Positions 51,534 to 61,551 of a stretch of 64,000 nucleotides of DNA are shown here, in pieces. Under the pieces are notes generated by a model. It was given only the letters and a program-made list of their open reading frames with translations, did no database searches and was not told the origin of the DNA. The position numbers and the translations under genes were made by a program. Each line of letters starts with the position of its first letter. Position 1 is the first letter of the stretch. The stretch is from NCBI RefSeq assembly GCF_024599655.1, contig NZ_CP102247.1:558001-622000 (forward strand). The letters run 5' to 3'. Origin of the DNA: Enterobacter asburiae (GTDB lineage: Bacteria > Pseudomonadota > Gammaproteobacteria > Enterobacterales > Enterobacteriaceae).

Positions 51534-52615
51534 TGCAGGCGTTTGGCGTTCTTGATCGCTATATCGGTAAAACCATTTTTACCACCATCATGATGACGTT
51601 GTTCATGCTGGTGTCGCTCTCCGGTATTATCAAATTTGTCGACCAGTTGAAAAAAGCCGGGCAGGGGAGCTATGACGCGATGGGGGCGGGGATGTATACC
51701 CTGCTCAGCGTGCCGAAAGATGTGCAGATCTTCTTCCCGATGGCGGCCCTGCTGGGCGCGCTGCTGGGGCTGGGAATGCTGGCGCAGCGCAGTGAGCTGG
51801 TCGTTATGCAGGCCTCGGGCTTTACCCGCATGCAGGTCGCGCTGTCGGTCATGAAAACCGCGATCCCACTGGTGCTGTTGACCATGGCGATTGGCGAGTG
51901 GGTCGCACCGCAGGGCGAACAGATGGCGCGTAACTACCGTGCGCAGGCAATGTACGGCGGTTCACTGCTCTCGACTCAACAAGGTTTATGGGCAAAAGAC
52001 GGTAAAAACTTCGTCTACATCGAACGAGTAAAGGGAAATGATGAACTCGGTGGGGTGAGCATCTACGCGTTCGATGACCAGCGCCGTCTGGAGTCAGTCC
52101 GCCACGCCTCTTCGGCGAAATTTGACGCCGAACATAAACAGTGGCGTTTGTCCCAGGTAGATGAGTCTGACCTGACCGATCCGAAACAGATCGCCGGTTC
52201 TCAGACGGTCACCGGGACGTGGAAAACCAACCTGACGCCCGATAAGCTCGGGGTCGTGGCGCTGGATCCTGACGCGCTCTCCATCAGCGGGTTACACAAC
52301 TATGTGAAATACCTGAAGTCGAGCGGGCAGGATGCAGGACGTTATCAGCTCAACATGTGGAGCAAAATCTTCCAGCCGATGTCCGTGGCGGTGATGATGC
52401 TGATGGCGCTGTCGTTTATCTTTGGCCCGTTGCGCAGCGTGCCGATGGGCGTGCGCGTGGTGACCGGTATCAGCTTCGGCTTTGTGTTCTACGTGCTCGA
52501 CCAGATCTTCGGTCCGCTGACGCTGGTTTATGGCATTCCACCGATCATTGGTGCGCTGCTGCCAAGCGCCAGTTTCCTCCTTATCAGCCTCTGGCTGTTG
52601 TTGAAACGCTCCTGA
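51533..52615 (+). CDS. lptG: LptG, LPS export permease
   Basis: Second permease of LptB2FGC. The 360 residues equal E. coli and have the same helix-jellyroll-helix plan as LptF, with the start MQAFGVLDRYIGKTIF. The conserved helix end LLPSASFLLISLWLLLKRS is present. Translation is coupled to lptF. In E. coli yjgR and the idn genes follow; here arcB follows after a hairpin. Confidence 0.97.
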   Translation: MQAFGVLDRYIGKTIFTTIMMTLFMLVSLSGIIKFVDQLKKAGQGSYDAMGAGMYTLLSVPKDVQIFFPMAALLGALLGLGMLAQRSELVVMQASGFTRMQVALSVMKTAIPLVLLTMAIGEWVAPQGEQMARNYRAQAMYGGSLLSTQQGLWAKDGKNFVYIERVKGNDELGGVSIYAFDDQRRLESVRHASSAKFDAEHKQWRLSQVDESDLTDPKQIAGSQTVTGTWKTNLTPDKLGVVALDPDALSISGLHNYVKYLKSSGQDAGRYQLNMWSKIFQPMSVAVMMLMALSFIFGPLRSVPMGVRVVTGISFGFVFYVLDQIFGPLTLVYGIPPIIGALLPSASFLLISLWLLLKRS

Positions 52616-52624
52616 TTGACCTCT

Positions 52625-52652
52625 CCTCGCTTCCGGTTAACCGGGAGCGAGG
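52625..52652 (+). terminator. Probable lptFG terminator
   Basis: CCTCGCTTCCGG (52625-52636), loop TTAA, CCGGGAGCGAGG (52641-52652), a 12-bp stem with one T-G pair. The tail CTAATCTCCTG is weak in U's, so termination may be partial. Confidence 0.6.
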
Positions 52653-52750
52653 CTAATCTCCTGTTTCACCCCGCACTTTTTCTCACAACCTTCAACGCCT
52701 CGCCCTGAATTTGAGTATTATTGAGCGATAAAGTCGTGAAGGGATCCTCT

Positions 52751-55084
52751 ATGAAGCAAATTCGAATGCTTGCCCAGTATTACGTCGACCTGATGATGAA
52801 GCTTGGGCTGGTGCGTTTCTCCATGCTGCTTGCGCTGGCGCTGGTCGTTCTGGCCATTGTCGTGCAAATGGCCGTCACCATGGTTCTGCATGGTCAGGTC
52901 GAGAGTATCGACGTCATCCGCTCCATCTTCTTTGGCTTGCTCATTACTCCCTGGGCGGTCTATTTCCTTTCCGTGGTGGTTGAACAGCTGGAAGAGTCCC
53001 GTCAGCGTTTGTCAAAACTGGTCGATAAACTGGAAGAGATGCGCGAGCGTGACCTGAAGCTCAACGTCCAGCTCAAAGACAACATTGCGCAGCTGAACCA
53101 GGAGATTTCAGATCGTGAGAAGGCGGAGGCCGAGCGTCAGACCACGCTGGAGCAGTTGAAAATAGAAATGAAAGAGCGCGAGGTCACGCAGATCCAGCTT
53201 GAGCAGCAATCCTCTTTCCTGCGGTCGTTCCTCGATGCTTCACCGGATCTGGTGTTTTACCGTAATGAAGATAAAGAGTTTTCCGGCTGTAACCGGGCGA
53301 TGGAGTTGCTCACCGGGAAAAGCGAGAAGCAGCTGATTAACCTGAAGCCGCAGGACGTTTATTCTGAAGAGGCGGCGGCCAAGGTCATGGAGACGGACGA
53401 AAAAGTATTCCGCCATAACGTTTCGCTGACCTATGAACAGTGGCTGGATTACCCGGACGGACGTAAAGCCTGCTTTGAGATCCGTAAGGTGCCCTACTAT
53501 GACCGCGTGGGGAAACGCCATGGCCTGATGGGCTTTGGCCGCGATATCACCGAGCGTAAGCGCTATCAGGACGCCCTGGAGCGCGCCAGCCGCGACAAGA
53601 CTACCTTTATCTCTACTATCAGCCACGAGCTGCGTACGCCGCTTAATGGCATTGTCGGGCTGAGCCGTATTCTGCTGGATACCGACCTGACCGCTGAGCA
53701 GGAAAAATACCTCAAGACTATCCATGTCTCAGCGGTCACGCTGGGTAATATCTTCAACGATATTATTGATATGGATAAGATGGAGCGCCGTAAAGTTCAG
53801 CTTGATAATCAGCCTGTTGATTTCACCAGCTTCCTTGCCGATCTCGAAAACCTGTCCGGCCTGCAGGCGCAGCAGAAGGGACTGCGTTTTATCATGGAGC
53901 CAACCCTGCCGCTGCCGCATAAAGTGGTGACTGACGGCACGCGTCTGCGCCAGATCCTGTGGAACCTTATCAGCAACGCGGTGAAATTTACCCAGAAGGG
54001 GCAGGTGGCGGTGCGCATCCGTTTTGACGAAGGCGATATGCTGCACTTCGAGGTGGAAGACTCCGGGATGGGGATTCCGCAGGAGGAGCAGGACAAAATT
54101 TTCGCGATGTATTACCAGGTGAAGGACAGCAACGGCGGGAAACCGGCTACCGGAACGGGCATTGGCCTGGCGGTCTCTAAACGGCTGGCGAAAAGCATGG
54201 GGGGCGATATCACCGTTGCCAGCCAGCCGGGTAAAGGGTCAACCTTCACGCTGACGGTGCATGCGCCGGCGGTGGCTGAGGAGGTTGAGGATACCTTTGA
54301 AAACGACGACATGCCGCTGCCTGCGCTGCACGTCCTGCTGGTGGAAGACATTGAGCTGAACGTGATTGTGGCGCGCTCCGTGCTGGAGAAACTGGGCAAC
54401 AGCGTGGATGTCGCGATGACCGGTAAGGCCGCGCTCGAGATGTTTAAACCGGGCGAATACGATCTTGTCCTGCTGGATATTCAACTACCGGATATGACCG
54501 GGCTGGATATCTCGCGTGAGCTGACGCGTCAGTATGCGGCCGACGAACTGCCGCCGCTGGTGGCGCTGACGGCGAACGTGCTGAAAGATAAAAAAGAGTA
54601 TCTCGATGCCGGTATGGACGATGTACTCAGCAAGCCGCTGGCGGTGCCTGCTCTGACCGCCATGATTAAGAAGTTCTGGGATACCCGTGATGAAGAGGAG
54701 AGCACCATGACGTCTGTTGATAGCGCAAAAGCCCAAACGATACTCGATACCGCGATGCTGGAGCAGTACATCGATTTGGTCGGCCCGAAACTGATTACCG
54801 ATGGTCTGGCGGTGTTCGAAAAAATGATGCCGGGCTATCTGAGCGTGCTGGAATCAAACCTGACGGCTCGTGACCAGAAGGGCATTGTGGAAGAAGGACA
54901 TAAAATTAAAGGTGCCGCCGGCTCGGTTGGCTTACGCCACCTGCAGCAGCTGGGTCAACAGATTCAGTCGCCTGATTTACCTGCATGGGAAGATAACGTG
55001 GGTGATTGGGTTGAAGAGATGAAACAAGAGTGGCAAAACGATGTGGCGGTGCTTAAAGCCTGGGTCGATGCCAGAAAAAAATGA
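52751..55084 (+). CDS. arcB: ArcB, aerobic respiration control sensor kinase
   Basis: Hybrid sensor kinase that reads the redox state of the quinones and phosphorylates ArcA in low oxygen. The ATG at 52751 gives 777 residues (E. coli 778). There are two membrane helices (about 23-45 and 58-76), a coiled-coil linker, a PAS domain with redox cysteines Cys180 and Cys241, the kinase His292 (ISHELRTPLNG), receiver Asp576 and phosphotransfer His717 (EEGHKIKGAAGS), all at E. coli numbers. Its stop lies inside the terminator of arcZ. Confidence 0.98.
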   Translation: MKQIRMLAQYYVDLMMKLGLVRFSMLLALALVVLAIVVQMAVTMVLHGQVESIDVIRSIFFGLLITPWAVYFLSVVVEQLEESRQRLSKLVDKLEEMRERDLKLNVQLKDNIAQLNQEISDREKAEAERQTTLEQLKIEMKEREVTQIQLEQQSSFLRSFLDASPDLVFYRNEDKEFSGCNRAMELLTGKSEKQLINLKPQDVYSEEAAAKVMETDEKVFRHNVSLTYEQWLDYPDGRKACFEIRKVPYYDRVGKRHGLMGFGRDITERKRYQDALERASRDKTTFISTISHELRTPLNGIVGLSRILLDTDLTAEQEKYLKTIHVSAVTLGNIFNDIIDMDKMERRKVQLDNQPVDFTSFLADLENLSGLQAQQKGLRFIMEPTLPLPHKVVTDGTRLRQILWNLISNAVKFTQKGQVAVRIRFDEGDMLHFEVEDSGMGIPQEEQDKIFAMYYQVKDSNGGKPATGTGIGLAVSKRLAKSMGGDITVASQPGKGSTFTLTVHAPAVAEEVEDTFENDDMPLPALHVLLVEDIELNVIVARSVLEKLGNSVDVAMTGKAALEMFKPGEYDLVLLDIQLPDMTGLDISRELTRQYAADELPPLVALTANVLKDKKEYLDAGMDDVLSKPLAVPALTAMIKKFWDTRDEEESTMTSVDSAKAQTILDTAMLEQYIDLVGPKLITDGLAVFEKMMPGYLSVLESNLTARDQKGIVEEGHKIKGAAGSVGLRHLQQLGQQIQSPDLPAWEDNVGDWVEEMKQEWQNDVAVLKAWVDARKK

Positions 55085-55197
55085 CCCCGGCTTAACCGGG
55101 GTGCGCGAATACTGCGCCAACACCAGGGAAATCGTGGCTGCGCCTGTTTTTTAAAGTTATTTTCGAAAGGGCGCTGCCTGAAAAATTTAGGCCGCAC
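55075..55197 (-). ncRNA. arcZ: ArcZ small regulatory RNA
   Basis: Hfq-binding small RNA (also SraH/RyhA) that activates rpoS and represses flhDC and other mRNAs. On the minus strand the 123-base sequence begins GTGCGGCCTAAATTTTTCAG and contains the conserved seed region GATTTCCCTGGTGTTGGCGC (about 55118-55137). It ends with the terminator stem ACCCCGG-TTAAG-CCGGGGT (55084-55102) and seven T's (55075-55081). A TATCTT -10 hexamer (55204-55209) is spaced exactly for a start at 55197. The 3' end covers the last bases of arcB, so the two genes converge. Confidence 0.92.
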
Positions 55198-55316
55198 GCA
55201 GATAAGATAGCAAATCTTAAATGGTTTGTTACATGAATCAGTGAAATGTGTGAAGCATAGCGTTTTAATCAAAATTATTAATGTGCTTCAGCAAGTTGCA
55301 GAAAAGGATTGTCATG

Positions 55317-55970
55317 ATGAAAAAAATTGGTGTCGTGCTGAGCGGATGCGGTGTTTACGATGGTTCTGAGATACATGAAGCCGTAATCACGCTGCTGGCC
55401 CTGGCTAAGCACGGAGCAGAGATTATTTGTTTTGCGCCAGACAAAAATCAGGCGGATGTAATTAATCATCTGACCGGTGAGCCGATGGCGGAAACCCGTA
55501 ATGTACTGATTGAAGCCGCGCGTATTGTGCGAGGTGATATCCATCCTCTTATTCAGGCAGATCCTACAGAGCTTGATGCGCTCATTGTGCCGGGTGGGTT
55601 TGGCGCGGCCAAAAATCTCAGTACCTTTGCTGCGCAGGGCGCGGAGTGTCAGATCGATCCTCATTTAAAGGCACTGTCGCAGGCCATGCATGCGGCAGGA
55701 AAACCGCTGGGCTTTATCTGCATCGCGCCGGCAATGCTGCCCAGGATTTTTGATTTCCCGCTGCGCCTGACTATCGGGACGGATATTGATACCGCAGAGA
55801 TCGTCGAGGAAATGGGGGGCGAACACGTTCCGTGCCCGGTTGATGACATTGTGGTTGATGAAGATAACAAAATTGTCACTACACCAGCGTATATGCTGGC
55901 GAATAATATCGCTGAGGCGGCCTCAGGGATTGAAAAGCTGGTGGCCCGCGTGCTGGTGCTGACTGAATGA
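55317..55970 (+). CDS. elbB: ElbB, DJ-1/PfpI-family glyoxalase-like protein
   Basis: Class I glutamine-amidotransferase-like protein of the DJ-1/PfpI superfamily, linked in E. coli to isoprenoid synthesis (ElbB/GatZ-like, weak glyoxalase activity). The ATG at 55317 gives 217 residues (E. coli length); the preceding ATG at 55314 is as close to the AAGGA ribosome site. Cys135 in GFICIAPAM is the expected nucleophile, with the acidic residue in [13 protein letters not shown]. The stop overlaps mtgA (ATGA). Confidence 0.93.
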   Translation: MKKIGVVLSGCGVYDGSEIHEAVITLLALAKHGAEIICFAPDKNQADVINHLTGEPMAETRNVLIEAARIVRGDIHPLIQADPTELDALIVPGGFGAAKNLSTFAAQGAECQIDPHLKALSQAMHAAGKPLGFICIAPAMLPRIFDFPLRLTIGTDIDTAEIVEEMGGEHVPCPVDDIVVDEDNKIVTTPAYMLANNIAEAASGIEKLVARVLVLTE

Positions 55971-56692
55971 GGCGTAAATTTGCCGCAGGCGCAGGGGTGA
56001 AACGTATTCTCTGGCGTATCGTTCTTGTACTGGCGGTATTCTGGGGAGGCGGGCTGGCTTTATTCAGCATTATGCCGGTTCCGTTCTCTGCCGTTATGGT
56101 TGAGCGCCAGCTCGGCGCGTGGTTCAGCGGCGATTTCGGCTATGTTGCCCACTCTGACTGGGTGAGCATGGACGAGATCTCCCCGTTCATGGGGCTGGCG
56201 GTCATCGCGGCGGAGGACCAGAAATTCCCGGAGCACTGGGGGTTCGACGTGGCGGCCATTGAGAAGGCGTTAGCCCATAACGAACGCCATGAAAACCGCG
56301 TGCGCGGTGCGTCAACCTTGTCGCAGCAGACGGCCAAAAATCTGTTTCTGTGGGATGGTCGAAGCTGGGTGCGAAAAGGGCTGGAAGCGGGGCTGACCCT
56401 GGGGATGGAAACGGTCTGGAGCAAAAAACGCATTCTGACCGTCTATCTCAACGTCGCTGAGTTTGGCGACGGTGTTTTCGGCGTGGAAGCTGCCGCGCAG
56501 CGTTATTTCAATAAGCCAGCCAGCCGTCTGAGCATGTCAGAAGCAGCGCTATTAGCCGCGGTTTTACCGAATCCCATCCGCTTTAAAGCCAGTGCCCCAT
56601 CAGGGTACGTGCGAAGCCGTCAGGCGTGGATCATACGCCAGATGAATCAGCTGGGCGGAGAGGGTTTTATGCAGCGTAATAATCTTATGTAG
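55967..56692 (+). CDS. mtgA: MtgA, monofunctional peptidoglycan glycosyltransferase
   Basis: Polymerises lipid II glycan strands; the E. coli protein localises to the division site. The 241 residues have one N-terminal membrane anchor (about 14-36) and the GT51 domain with catalytic Glu83 in [10 protein letters not shown], the [16 protein letters not shown] motif and [15 protein letters not shown]. The overlap with elbB (4 bp) implies coupling, as in E. coli. Confidence 0.96.
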   Translation: MRRKFAAGAGVKRILWRIVLVLAVFWGGGLALFSIMPVPFSAVMVERQLGAWFSGDFGYVAHSDWVSMDEISPFMGLAVIAAEDQKFPEHWGFDVAAIEKALAHNERHENRVRGASTLSQQTAKNLFLWDGRSWVRKGLEAGLTLGMETVWSKKRILTVYLNVAEFGDGVFGVEAAAQRYFNKPASRLSMSEAALLAAVLPNPIRFKASAPSGYVRSRQAWIIRQMNQLGGEGFMQRNNLM

Positions 56693-56718
56693 GGCGGGTA
56701 AGCGCAGCGCCACCCGCC
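56692..56718. repeat. Single REP-like element between mtgA and npr
   Basis: GGGCGGGTAAGCGCAGCGCC followed by ACCCGCC forms a REP-type hairpin that begins at the last base of the mtgA stop. Placed between convergent genes, as is usual. Confidence 0.75.
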
Positions 56719-56730
56719 GAGGGGCGAACG

Positions 56731-57003
56731 TTAGTCTTCGTCAAAGCCAGCGTTAAACAGGGCAATCACCGCCGCCAGCGCTTCCTCTTCCTGAGGCCCG
56801 GTGGCTTCAACTTCAATCTGGCGCCCTTTGGCGGAATCCAGCATCAGCAGGGCGATCACGCTGTTCGCTTCCGCTTCGGTACCTTCGTCATTCCGCAGCA
56901 GAACCTCTGCATCGAAACCCTGCATCAGCTCAAACAGTTTCATCGCCGGGCGTGCATGCATACCCAGCTTATTGGTGATCTCAACGGTTTGTTTTACGGT
57001 CAT
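56731..57003 (-). CDS. npr: NPr, phosphocarrier of the nitrogen PTS
   Basis: HPr-like carrier (PtsO) of PTS-Ntr, which passes phosphate from EI-Ntr to PtsN. The 90 residues equal E. coli; phosphorylated His16 lies in [13 protein letters not shown]. The start overlaps the rapZ stop by 4 bp. It is the last gene of the rpoN-hpf-ptsN-rapZ-npr run. Confidence 0.96.
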   Translation of the reverse strand: MTVKQTVEITNKLGMHARPAMKLFELMQGFDAEVLLRNDEGTEAEANSVIALLMLDSAKGRQIEVEATGPQEEEALAAVIALFNAGFDED

Positions 57004-57854
57004 GTTTTACGTTTTTCCAGCGTGCGATGACGGGACTGAACGTTCTTCCCGCGCGAGCGGAAATAGTCGGCCAGCTGTTCGGCGATATAAACCGAACGAT
57101 GTTTACCGCCGGTACAGCCAATCGCCACCGTCAGGTAGCTACGATTGTTTGTCTCCAGCATAGGTAACCATAGCTCAAGGTAGCTTCGCGTCTGGTAGAT
57201 AAAATTGTGAACTTCTGTGTGCCGGTCGAGGAAGGCCGCGACGGGTTTATCCAGACCGGTCATTGGACGCAGCTTCGGATCCCAGTGCGGGTTCGGCAGG
57301 AAGCGCACGTCGAAAACGTAATCCGCATCGATCGGAATACCGTGCTTAAAGCCGAAGGATTCGAACACCATCGTCAGTTCACGCTCGCGTTTACCCAACA
57401 ACCGGGTACGCAGCATTTCCGCCAGCTCGTGAACGGACATCTCAGAGGTGTCGACAATCAGGTCGGCACGAGAACGCAGCGGCTCCAGCAGGTCGCTCTC
57501 TTCATCGATAGCGCTCTCCAGAGAGAGGTTCTTACTGGAAAGCGGATGCAGGCGACGGGTATCGCTGTAGCGGCGGATTAGCGTATTGCGGTCTGCATCA
57601 AGGAACAGCAGCTGAGGCGAGAACGCATCAGGCAGGTTGCTCATGGCCTGTTCGAAGATCTCTGGCGATTCAGGCATGTTACGGACGTCGATACTGACGG
57701 CGGCAGAGGTTTGTCTCTCCGCAAGCGTGCGTGCCAGATCGGGCAATAACACGACCGGCAGGTTATCGACGCAGTAAAAACCCATGTCTTCCAGCGCGCG
57801 CAGAGCAACGGATTTCCCCGACCCTGAACGACCGCTGACAATCATCAGCACCAT
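57000..57854 (-). CDS. rapZ: RapZ, RNase adapter for GlmZ decay
   Basis: RNA-binding protein that brings RNase E to the small RNA GlmZ and thus controls glucosamine-6-phosphate synthase. The 284 residues equal E. coli. Walker A GRSGSGKS lies at 8-15, and the C-terminal RNA-binding half ends with the basic tail [14 protein letters not shown]. The operon position between ptsN and npr is the E. coli one. Confidence 0.96.
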   Translation of the reverse strand: MVLMIVSGRSGSGKSVALRALEDMGFYCVDNLPVVLLPDLARTLAERQTSAAVSIDVRNMPESPEIFEQAMSNLPDAFSPQLLFLDADRNTLIRRYSDTRRLHPLSSKNLSLESAIDEESDLLEPLRSRADLIVDTSEMSVHELAEMLRTRLLGKRERELTMVFESFGFKHGIPIDADYVFDVRFLPNPHWDPKLRPMTGLDKPVAAFLDRHTEVHNFIYQTRSYLELWLPMLETNNRSYLTVAIGCTGGKHRSVYIAEQLADYFRSRGKNVQSRHRTLEKRKT

Positions 57855-57899
57855 GTTCCGTTTCTCCTCAGGACAACAGATGTGAAGGCCATCTCCTGG

Positions 57900-58391
57900 T
57901 TATGCATCATCCTGATTGCCTTCTGCTTCAGTGATAATCTGATAGAGCTCTTCATCACTTTGGGCCGAGCGCAGTCGACGGCAAATGGTTTTATCGGCCA
58001 GACGTTTTGCGACCAGCGACAGCGTATGCAGATGGGTTTTCGTCTGATCGGCAGGCACCAGCAGCGCGAAGAGGAGATCGACGGGCTGGTTATCAATGGC
58101 ATCGAAGGCGATGGGTGTTTCAAGCTGCACAAACACACCAACGGCACGCAGGGTATCCTCTTCCAGTTTGCCGTGCGGGATCGCGATGCCGTTGCCGATA
58201 CCGGTACTGCCCATTTTTTCACGGGTCAGAATCGCTTCGAATACCACCTGCGGCGGCAGGCCCAGCTGTTTTGCAGCCAGTTCACTGATGATCTCCAGCG
58301 CACGTTTTTTGCTCTGGCAGTGAACCGCACTGCGGGTACATTCCTGGTTAAGGACATTGCTCAGTTGAAGAGCGGAATCGTTGTTCATCAT
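57900..58391 (-). CDS. ptsN: PtsN, enzyme IIA of the nitrogen PTS
   Basis: Terminal phospho-acceptor of PTS-Ntr; the unphosphorylated form binds TrkA and KdpD and so affects potassium balance. The 163 residues equal E. coli. The active His73 lies in GNGIAIPHGKLEED. It follows hpf after 82 bp that contain a strong hairpin. Confidence 0.97.
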   Translation of the reverse strand: MMNNDSALQLSNVLNQECTRSAVHCQSKKRALEIISELAAKQLGLPPQVVFEAILTREKMGSTGIGNGIAIPHGKLEEDTLRAVGVFVQLETPIAFDAIDNQPVDLLFALLVPADQTKTHLHTLSLVAKRLADKTICRRLRSAQSDEELYQIITEAEGNQDDA

Positions 58392-58420
58392 AATTTCACC
58401 TAAGCGCTAACTGTACAAAT

Positions 58421-58445
58421 GGCCTGTTGTGTTTCACAACAGGCC
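58421..58445 (-). terminator. Hairpin between hpf and ptsN
   Basis: GGCCTGTTGTG (58421-58431), loop TTT, CACAACAGGCC (58435-58445). On the minus strand the tail is ATTTGT. It lies inside the rpoN gene run, so it is best read as a partial terminator or mRNA end-stabiliser. Confidence 0.6.
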
Positions 58446-58473
58446 GTCCTGCACCCGTTAACTGCCCGGACAA

Positions 58474-58761
58474 TTAGTGTTGTTTCAGTTTATCTTTATG
58501 TTTATTGAGCTGTCGTGCAAGCTTATCAATCAAGCCGTCGATAGCAGCGTACATGTCTTGCCCTTCCGCACTGGCATGCAGTTCACCCCCGTTAACATGC
58601 AGGGTGGCATCCGAGATATGAGTCACTTTCTCCACTTTCAACACAATATAGACCTGATTGATCCTTTCGAAATACTGCTCGAGTTTTGCAAACTTCGCGT
58701 TCACAAAGTCGCGTAAAGCCTCAGTAATTTCGACGTTTTGTCCAGTGATGTTGAGCTGCAT
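58474..58761 (-). CDS. hpf: HPF, ribosome hibernation-promoting factor
   Basis: Binds the 30S decoding region in stationary phase and helps form 100S dimers. The ATG at 58761 gives 95 residues (E. coli length), the short form without a dimerisation domain. The start MQLNITGQNVEITEALRDFV and the ADATLHVNGGELHA-like segment DATLHVNGGELHASAEG are typical. It is 22 bp after rpoN. Confidence 0.96.
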   Translation of the reverse strand: MQLNITGQNVEITEALRDFVNAKFAKLEQYFERINQVYIVLKVEKVTHISDATLHVNGGELHASAEGQDMYAAIDGLIDKLARQLNKHKDKLKQH

Positions 58762-58783
58762 AGTGTCTTCCTTATCGGTTGTG

Positions 58784-60217
58784 TCAGACCAGCTGTTTAC
58801 GCTGGTTGGACGGCGGAATGGATAAAGACTCTCGATACTTCGCAACAGTACGACGTGCCACCATAATACCCTGATCGGACAGCATGGTGGTTAACTTACT
58901 GTCGCTTAGTGGCTTCGCGGGGTTCTCCGCGGCGATCAACTTCTTCACCAGGGCACGAATGGCCGTTGACGACGCTTCGCCGCCGCCCTCGGTATTCACA
59001 TGGCTGGAGAAGAAATACTTAAGCTCAAAAATACCGCGTGGACTGTGCAGATACTTCTGCGTGGTGACACGGGAAATGGTTGATTCATGCATTTCGACGG
59101 CCTGGGCGATATCCGCCAGTACCATCGGTTTCATATACTCTTCGCCCTGCTCAAAGAACGCCTGTTGCTGTTCGACAATACAGCGGCTGACGCGTAGCAG
59201 CGTATCATTTCGGCTCTCCAGACTTTTGATCAACCATCGCGCTTCCTGAAGATTGCTACGAATATATTGATTGTCGGAGTCGTTACGCGCGCTGGTGCAC
59301 ATGGAGGCATACTGCTGGTTGATTTGCAGGCGAGGGATGCTGTCTGAATTCAGTTCAACGACCCAGCGGTCATTGTGTTTTCTGACCAGCACGTCCGGGA
59401 TCACGTACTCGGGCTCGCTGGTCTGGATCGACTGTCCCGGGCGCGGATCGAGCGACTGGATCAGATTCACCGCTTCTTTCAACACCTCTTCCTTCAGGCG
59501 CGTGACGCGCATCAGGGAGCGGAAATCGTGGTTGGCCAGCAGATCCAGATGATCGCTGATGATTAAGCGCGCCTCGTCGATCCATGGCGTCTCTTTGCTG
59601 AACTGAGAAAGCTGGATCAGCAGGCAGTCACGCAGATCTTTTGCGGCCACGCCTACCGGATCGAAACGCTGGATGCGCTTCAGAACGGCTTCGATCTCCT
59701 CAAGCTCAATCTCTTCGTCGCCCATGCTTTCCAGAATATCGTCCAGCGTGACGGTCAAATAGCCGGTGTCGTCAACGGCATCGACAATTGAGGTGGCAAT
59801 CGCGCGGTCGGTATCGGAGAAGGGGGTGAGTTCCACCTGCCACATCAGGTAATCCTGCAGCGACTGGGTGGTTTCTCCCTGATAGACCGGTAGCTCATCA
59901 TCCTGGTAGTCTGCACGCGTACCGGAAGGGGTTCCGGCGGTGTAGATTTCATCCCAGCTGGCATCCAGCGGTAGCTCGTCGGGCATCTCTTTTTGTTCGA
60001 GTGCATCCGCGGTGTCAAGCGCTTCTGTATCCTGAGATTGCTGGGTATCTACCTCGTCATGAAGATCGGTTTGTTCCAGCAGGGGGTTGCTGTCCAGCGC
60101 CTGCTGGAGCTCCTGCTGAAGTTCTAACGTGGACAGTTGCAACAGGCGAATTGCCTGCTGTAGCTGCGGCGTCATCGCCAGTTGTTGGCTGAGCCTTAAT
60201 TGCAAACCTTGCTTCAT
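58784..60217 (-). CDS. rpoN: RpoN, sigma-54 factor
   Basis: Alternative sigma factor for nitrogen-related and other enhancer-dependent promoters. The 477 residues equal E. coli. Region I is glutamine- and leucine-rich ([20 protein letters not shown]), region II is acidic (about 60-115), and the C-terminus has the helix-turn-helix and the RpoN box [10 protein letters not shown] (about 455-464). It lies 47 bp after lptB. Confidence 0.98.
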   Translation of the reverse strand: MKQGLQLRLSQQLAMTPQLQQAIRLLQLSTLELQQELQQALDSNPLLEQTDLHDEVDTQQSQDTEALDTADALEQKEMPDELPLDASWDEIYTAGTPSGTRADYQDDELPVYQGETTQSLQDYLMWQVELTPFSDTDRAIATSIVDAVDDTGYLTVTLDDILESMGDEEIELEEIEAVLKRIQRFDPVGVAAKDLRDCLLIQLSQFSKETPWIDEARLIISDHLDLLANHDFRSLMRVTRLKEEVLKEAVNLIQSLDPRPGQSIQTSEPEYVIPDVLVRKHNDRWVVELNSDSIPRLQINQQYASMCTSARNDSDNQYIRSNLQEARWLIKSLESRNDTLLRVSRCIVEQQQAFFEQGEEYMKPMVLADIAQAVEMHESTISRVTTQKYLHSPRGIFELKYFFSSHVNTEGGGEASSTAIRALVKKLIAAENPAKPLSDSKLTTMLSDQGIMVARRTVAKYRESLSIPPSNQRKQLV

Positions 60218-60264
60218 GTTCAGAGCATTTTTCTCCGGTTCGGCGTTACGTTACCTCTACCCTA

Positions 60265-60990
60265 TCAGAGTCTGAAGTCTTCCCCAAGATAGACGCGCTT
60301 AACATGATCGTCTTCGAGGATCTGCTGCGGCGTACCGTGGGCGATCAGATTGCCCTGGCTCACAATATACGCGCGTTCACACACGGCCAGCGTTTCACGG
60401 ACGTTGTGGTCGGTGATCAGTACGCCAAGCCCGCTGTCACGCAGGTGTTCAATGATACGTTTAATGTCGATAACCGAGATCGGGTCAACGCCCGCAAACG
60501 GTTCATCCAGAAGGATAAATTTCGGGTTTGCGGCCAGCGCACGTGCAATCTCAACGCGGCGGCGTTCACCCCCGGAGAGTGCCTGACCGAGGCTATCACG
60601 CAGGTGCTCGATGTGGAACTCTTCCATCAGCTCGTTGGCACGATCCTGACGCTGTTCGCTGGTCAGGTCGTTACGAATTTGCAGGACCGCCATCAGGTTA
60701 TCGTAAACGCTAAGACGACGGAAAATGGAGGCTTCCTGCGGCAGATAGCCGATCCCGCGACGCGCGCGCGCGTGCAGCGGCAGAAGGCTGATGTCTTCAT
60801 CGTCAATGATAATGTTGCCGGCATCGCGCGGCACAATGCCAACGACCATGTAGAAAGTGGTGGTTTTACCCGCACCGTTAGGGCCAAGCAGCCCTACAAT
60901 TTCGCCGGAGTTGACGGTCAGACTGACATCTTCTACGACACGGCGGCCCTTATAGGCCTTCGCGAGATTTTTTGCAGTTAATGTTGCCAT
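60265..60990 (-). CDS. lptB: LptB, LPS export ATPase
   Basis: ABC ATPase that drives LptFG. The 241 residues equal E. coli. Walker A GPNGAGKT is at 36-43, the signature is LSGGERRR near 139, Walker B is [12 protein letters not shown], and the switch His is in [10 protein letters not shown]. It lies 6 bp after lptA. Confidence 0.98.
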   Translation of the reverse strand: MATLTAKNLAKAYKGRRVVEDVSLTVNSGEIVGLLGPNGAGKTTTFYMVVGIVPRDAGNIIIDDEDISLLPLHARARRGIGYLPQEASIFRRLSVYDNLMAVLQIRNDLTSEQRQDRANELMEEFHIEHLRDSLGQALSGGERRRVEIARALAANPKFILLDEPFAGVDPISVIDIKRIIEHLRDSGLGVLITDHNVRETLAVCERAYIVSQGNLIAHGTPQQILEDDHVKRVYLGEDFRL

Positions 60991-60996
60991 AACGAA

Positions 60997-61551
60997 TTAG
61001 TTACTCTTCTTCTGTGCCGGGGCCTGGCCTTTGCCTTTATCCTGCAGCTGCGACGGAACCAGTACGGTCGTGACGCGTTTGCCTTTCTCGCTGGAGGCCT
61101 GCATTTTTTGCTCTTTCACCAGATAGGTGATCTGGTCGCCGGTAATGTTGCTGTCCAGCTGTTCCAGATACGCATTTCCGGTCAGGATGACCAGGTCCTT
61201 CGCCAGCTCGTAGTGCATATGCGAGGCGTGACCTTTCACCGGCTTGCCGTTGTCCTGCATCTGGTAGAAGGTCGCCGGGTTGCCGTAACCATCAATGATC
61301 TCTTTGCCCTGCTCGCCACCCGGACGAGTCACGACCACTTTGTCGGCGTTAATTTTGATGGTGCCCTGAGTCATGACGACGTTACCCGTGAAGGTGACGA
61401 CGTTACCCTGCATATCGAGAGACTGGGTATCGGACTCGATATGGATCGGTTGGTCGGTATCGCCCGTTACAGCAAGCGCGGGGAGACTGGTCGCCAGCAT
61501 CGCGCTGGCGATAATTACTTTAAGGCTGAGTTTGTTTGTTTTGAATTTCAT
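60997..61551 (-). CDS. lptA: LptA, periplasmic LPS bridge protein
   Basis: Oligomerises into the bridge that carries LPS from LptC to LptD. From the ATG at 61551 it has 184 residues (E. coli 185) and a signal peptide that ends near LPALA-VTG (about residue 27). The OstA/jellyroll domain follows, with DKVVVTRPGGEQGKE. The start lies 32 bp inside the end of lptC, so the two are coupled. Confidence 0.96.
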   Translation of the reverse strand: MKFKTNKLSLKVIIASAMLATSLPALAVTGDTDQPIHIESDTQSLDMQGNVVTFTGNVVMTQGTIKINADKVVVTRPGGEQGKEIIDGYGNPATFYQMQDNGKPVKGHASHMHYELAKDLVILTGNAYLEQLDSNITGDQITYLVKEQKMQASSEKGKRVTTVLVPSQLQDKGKGQAPAQKKSN

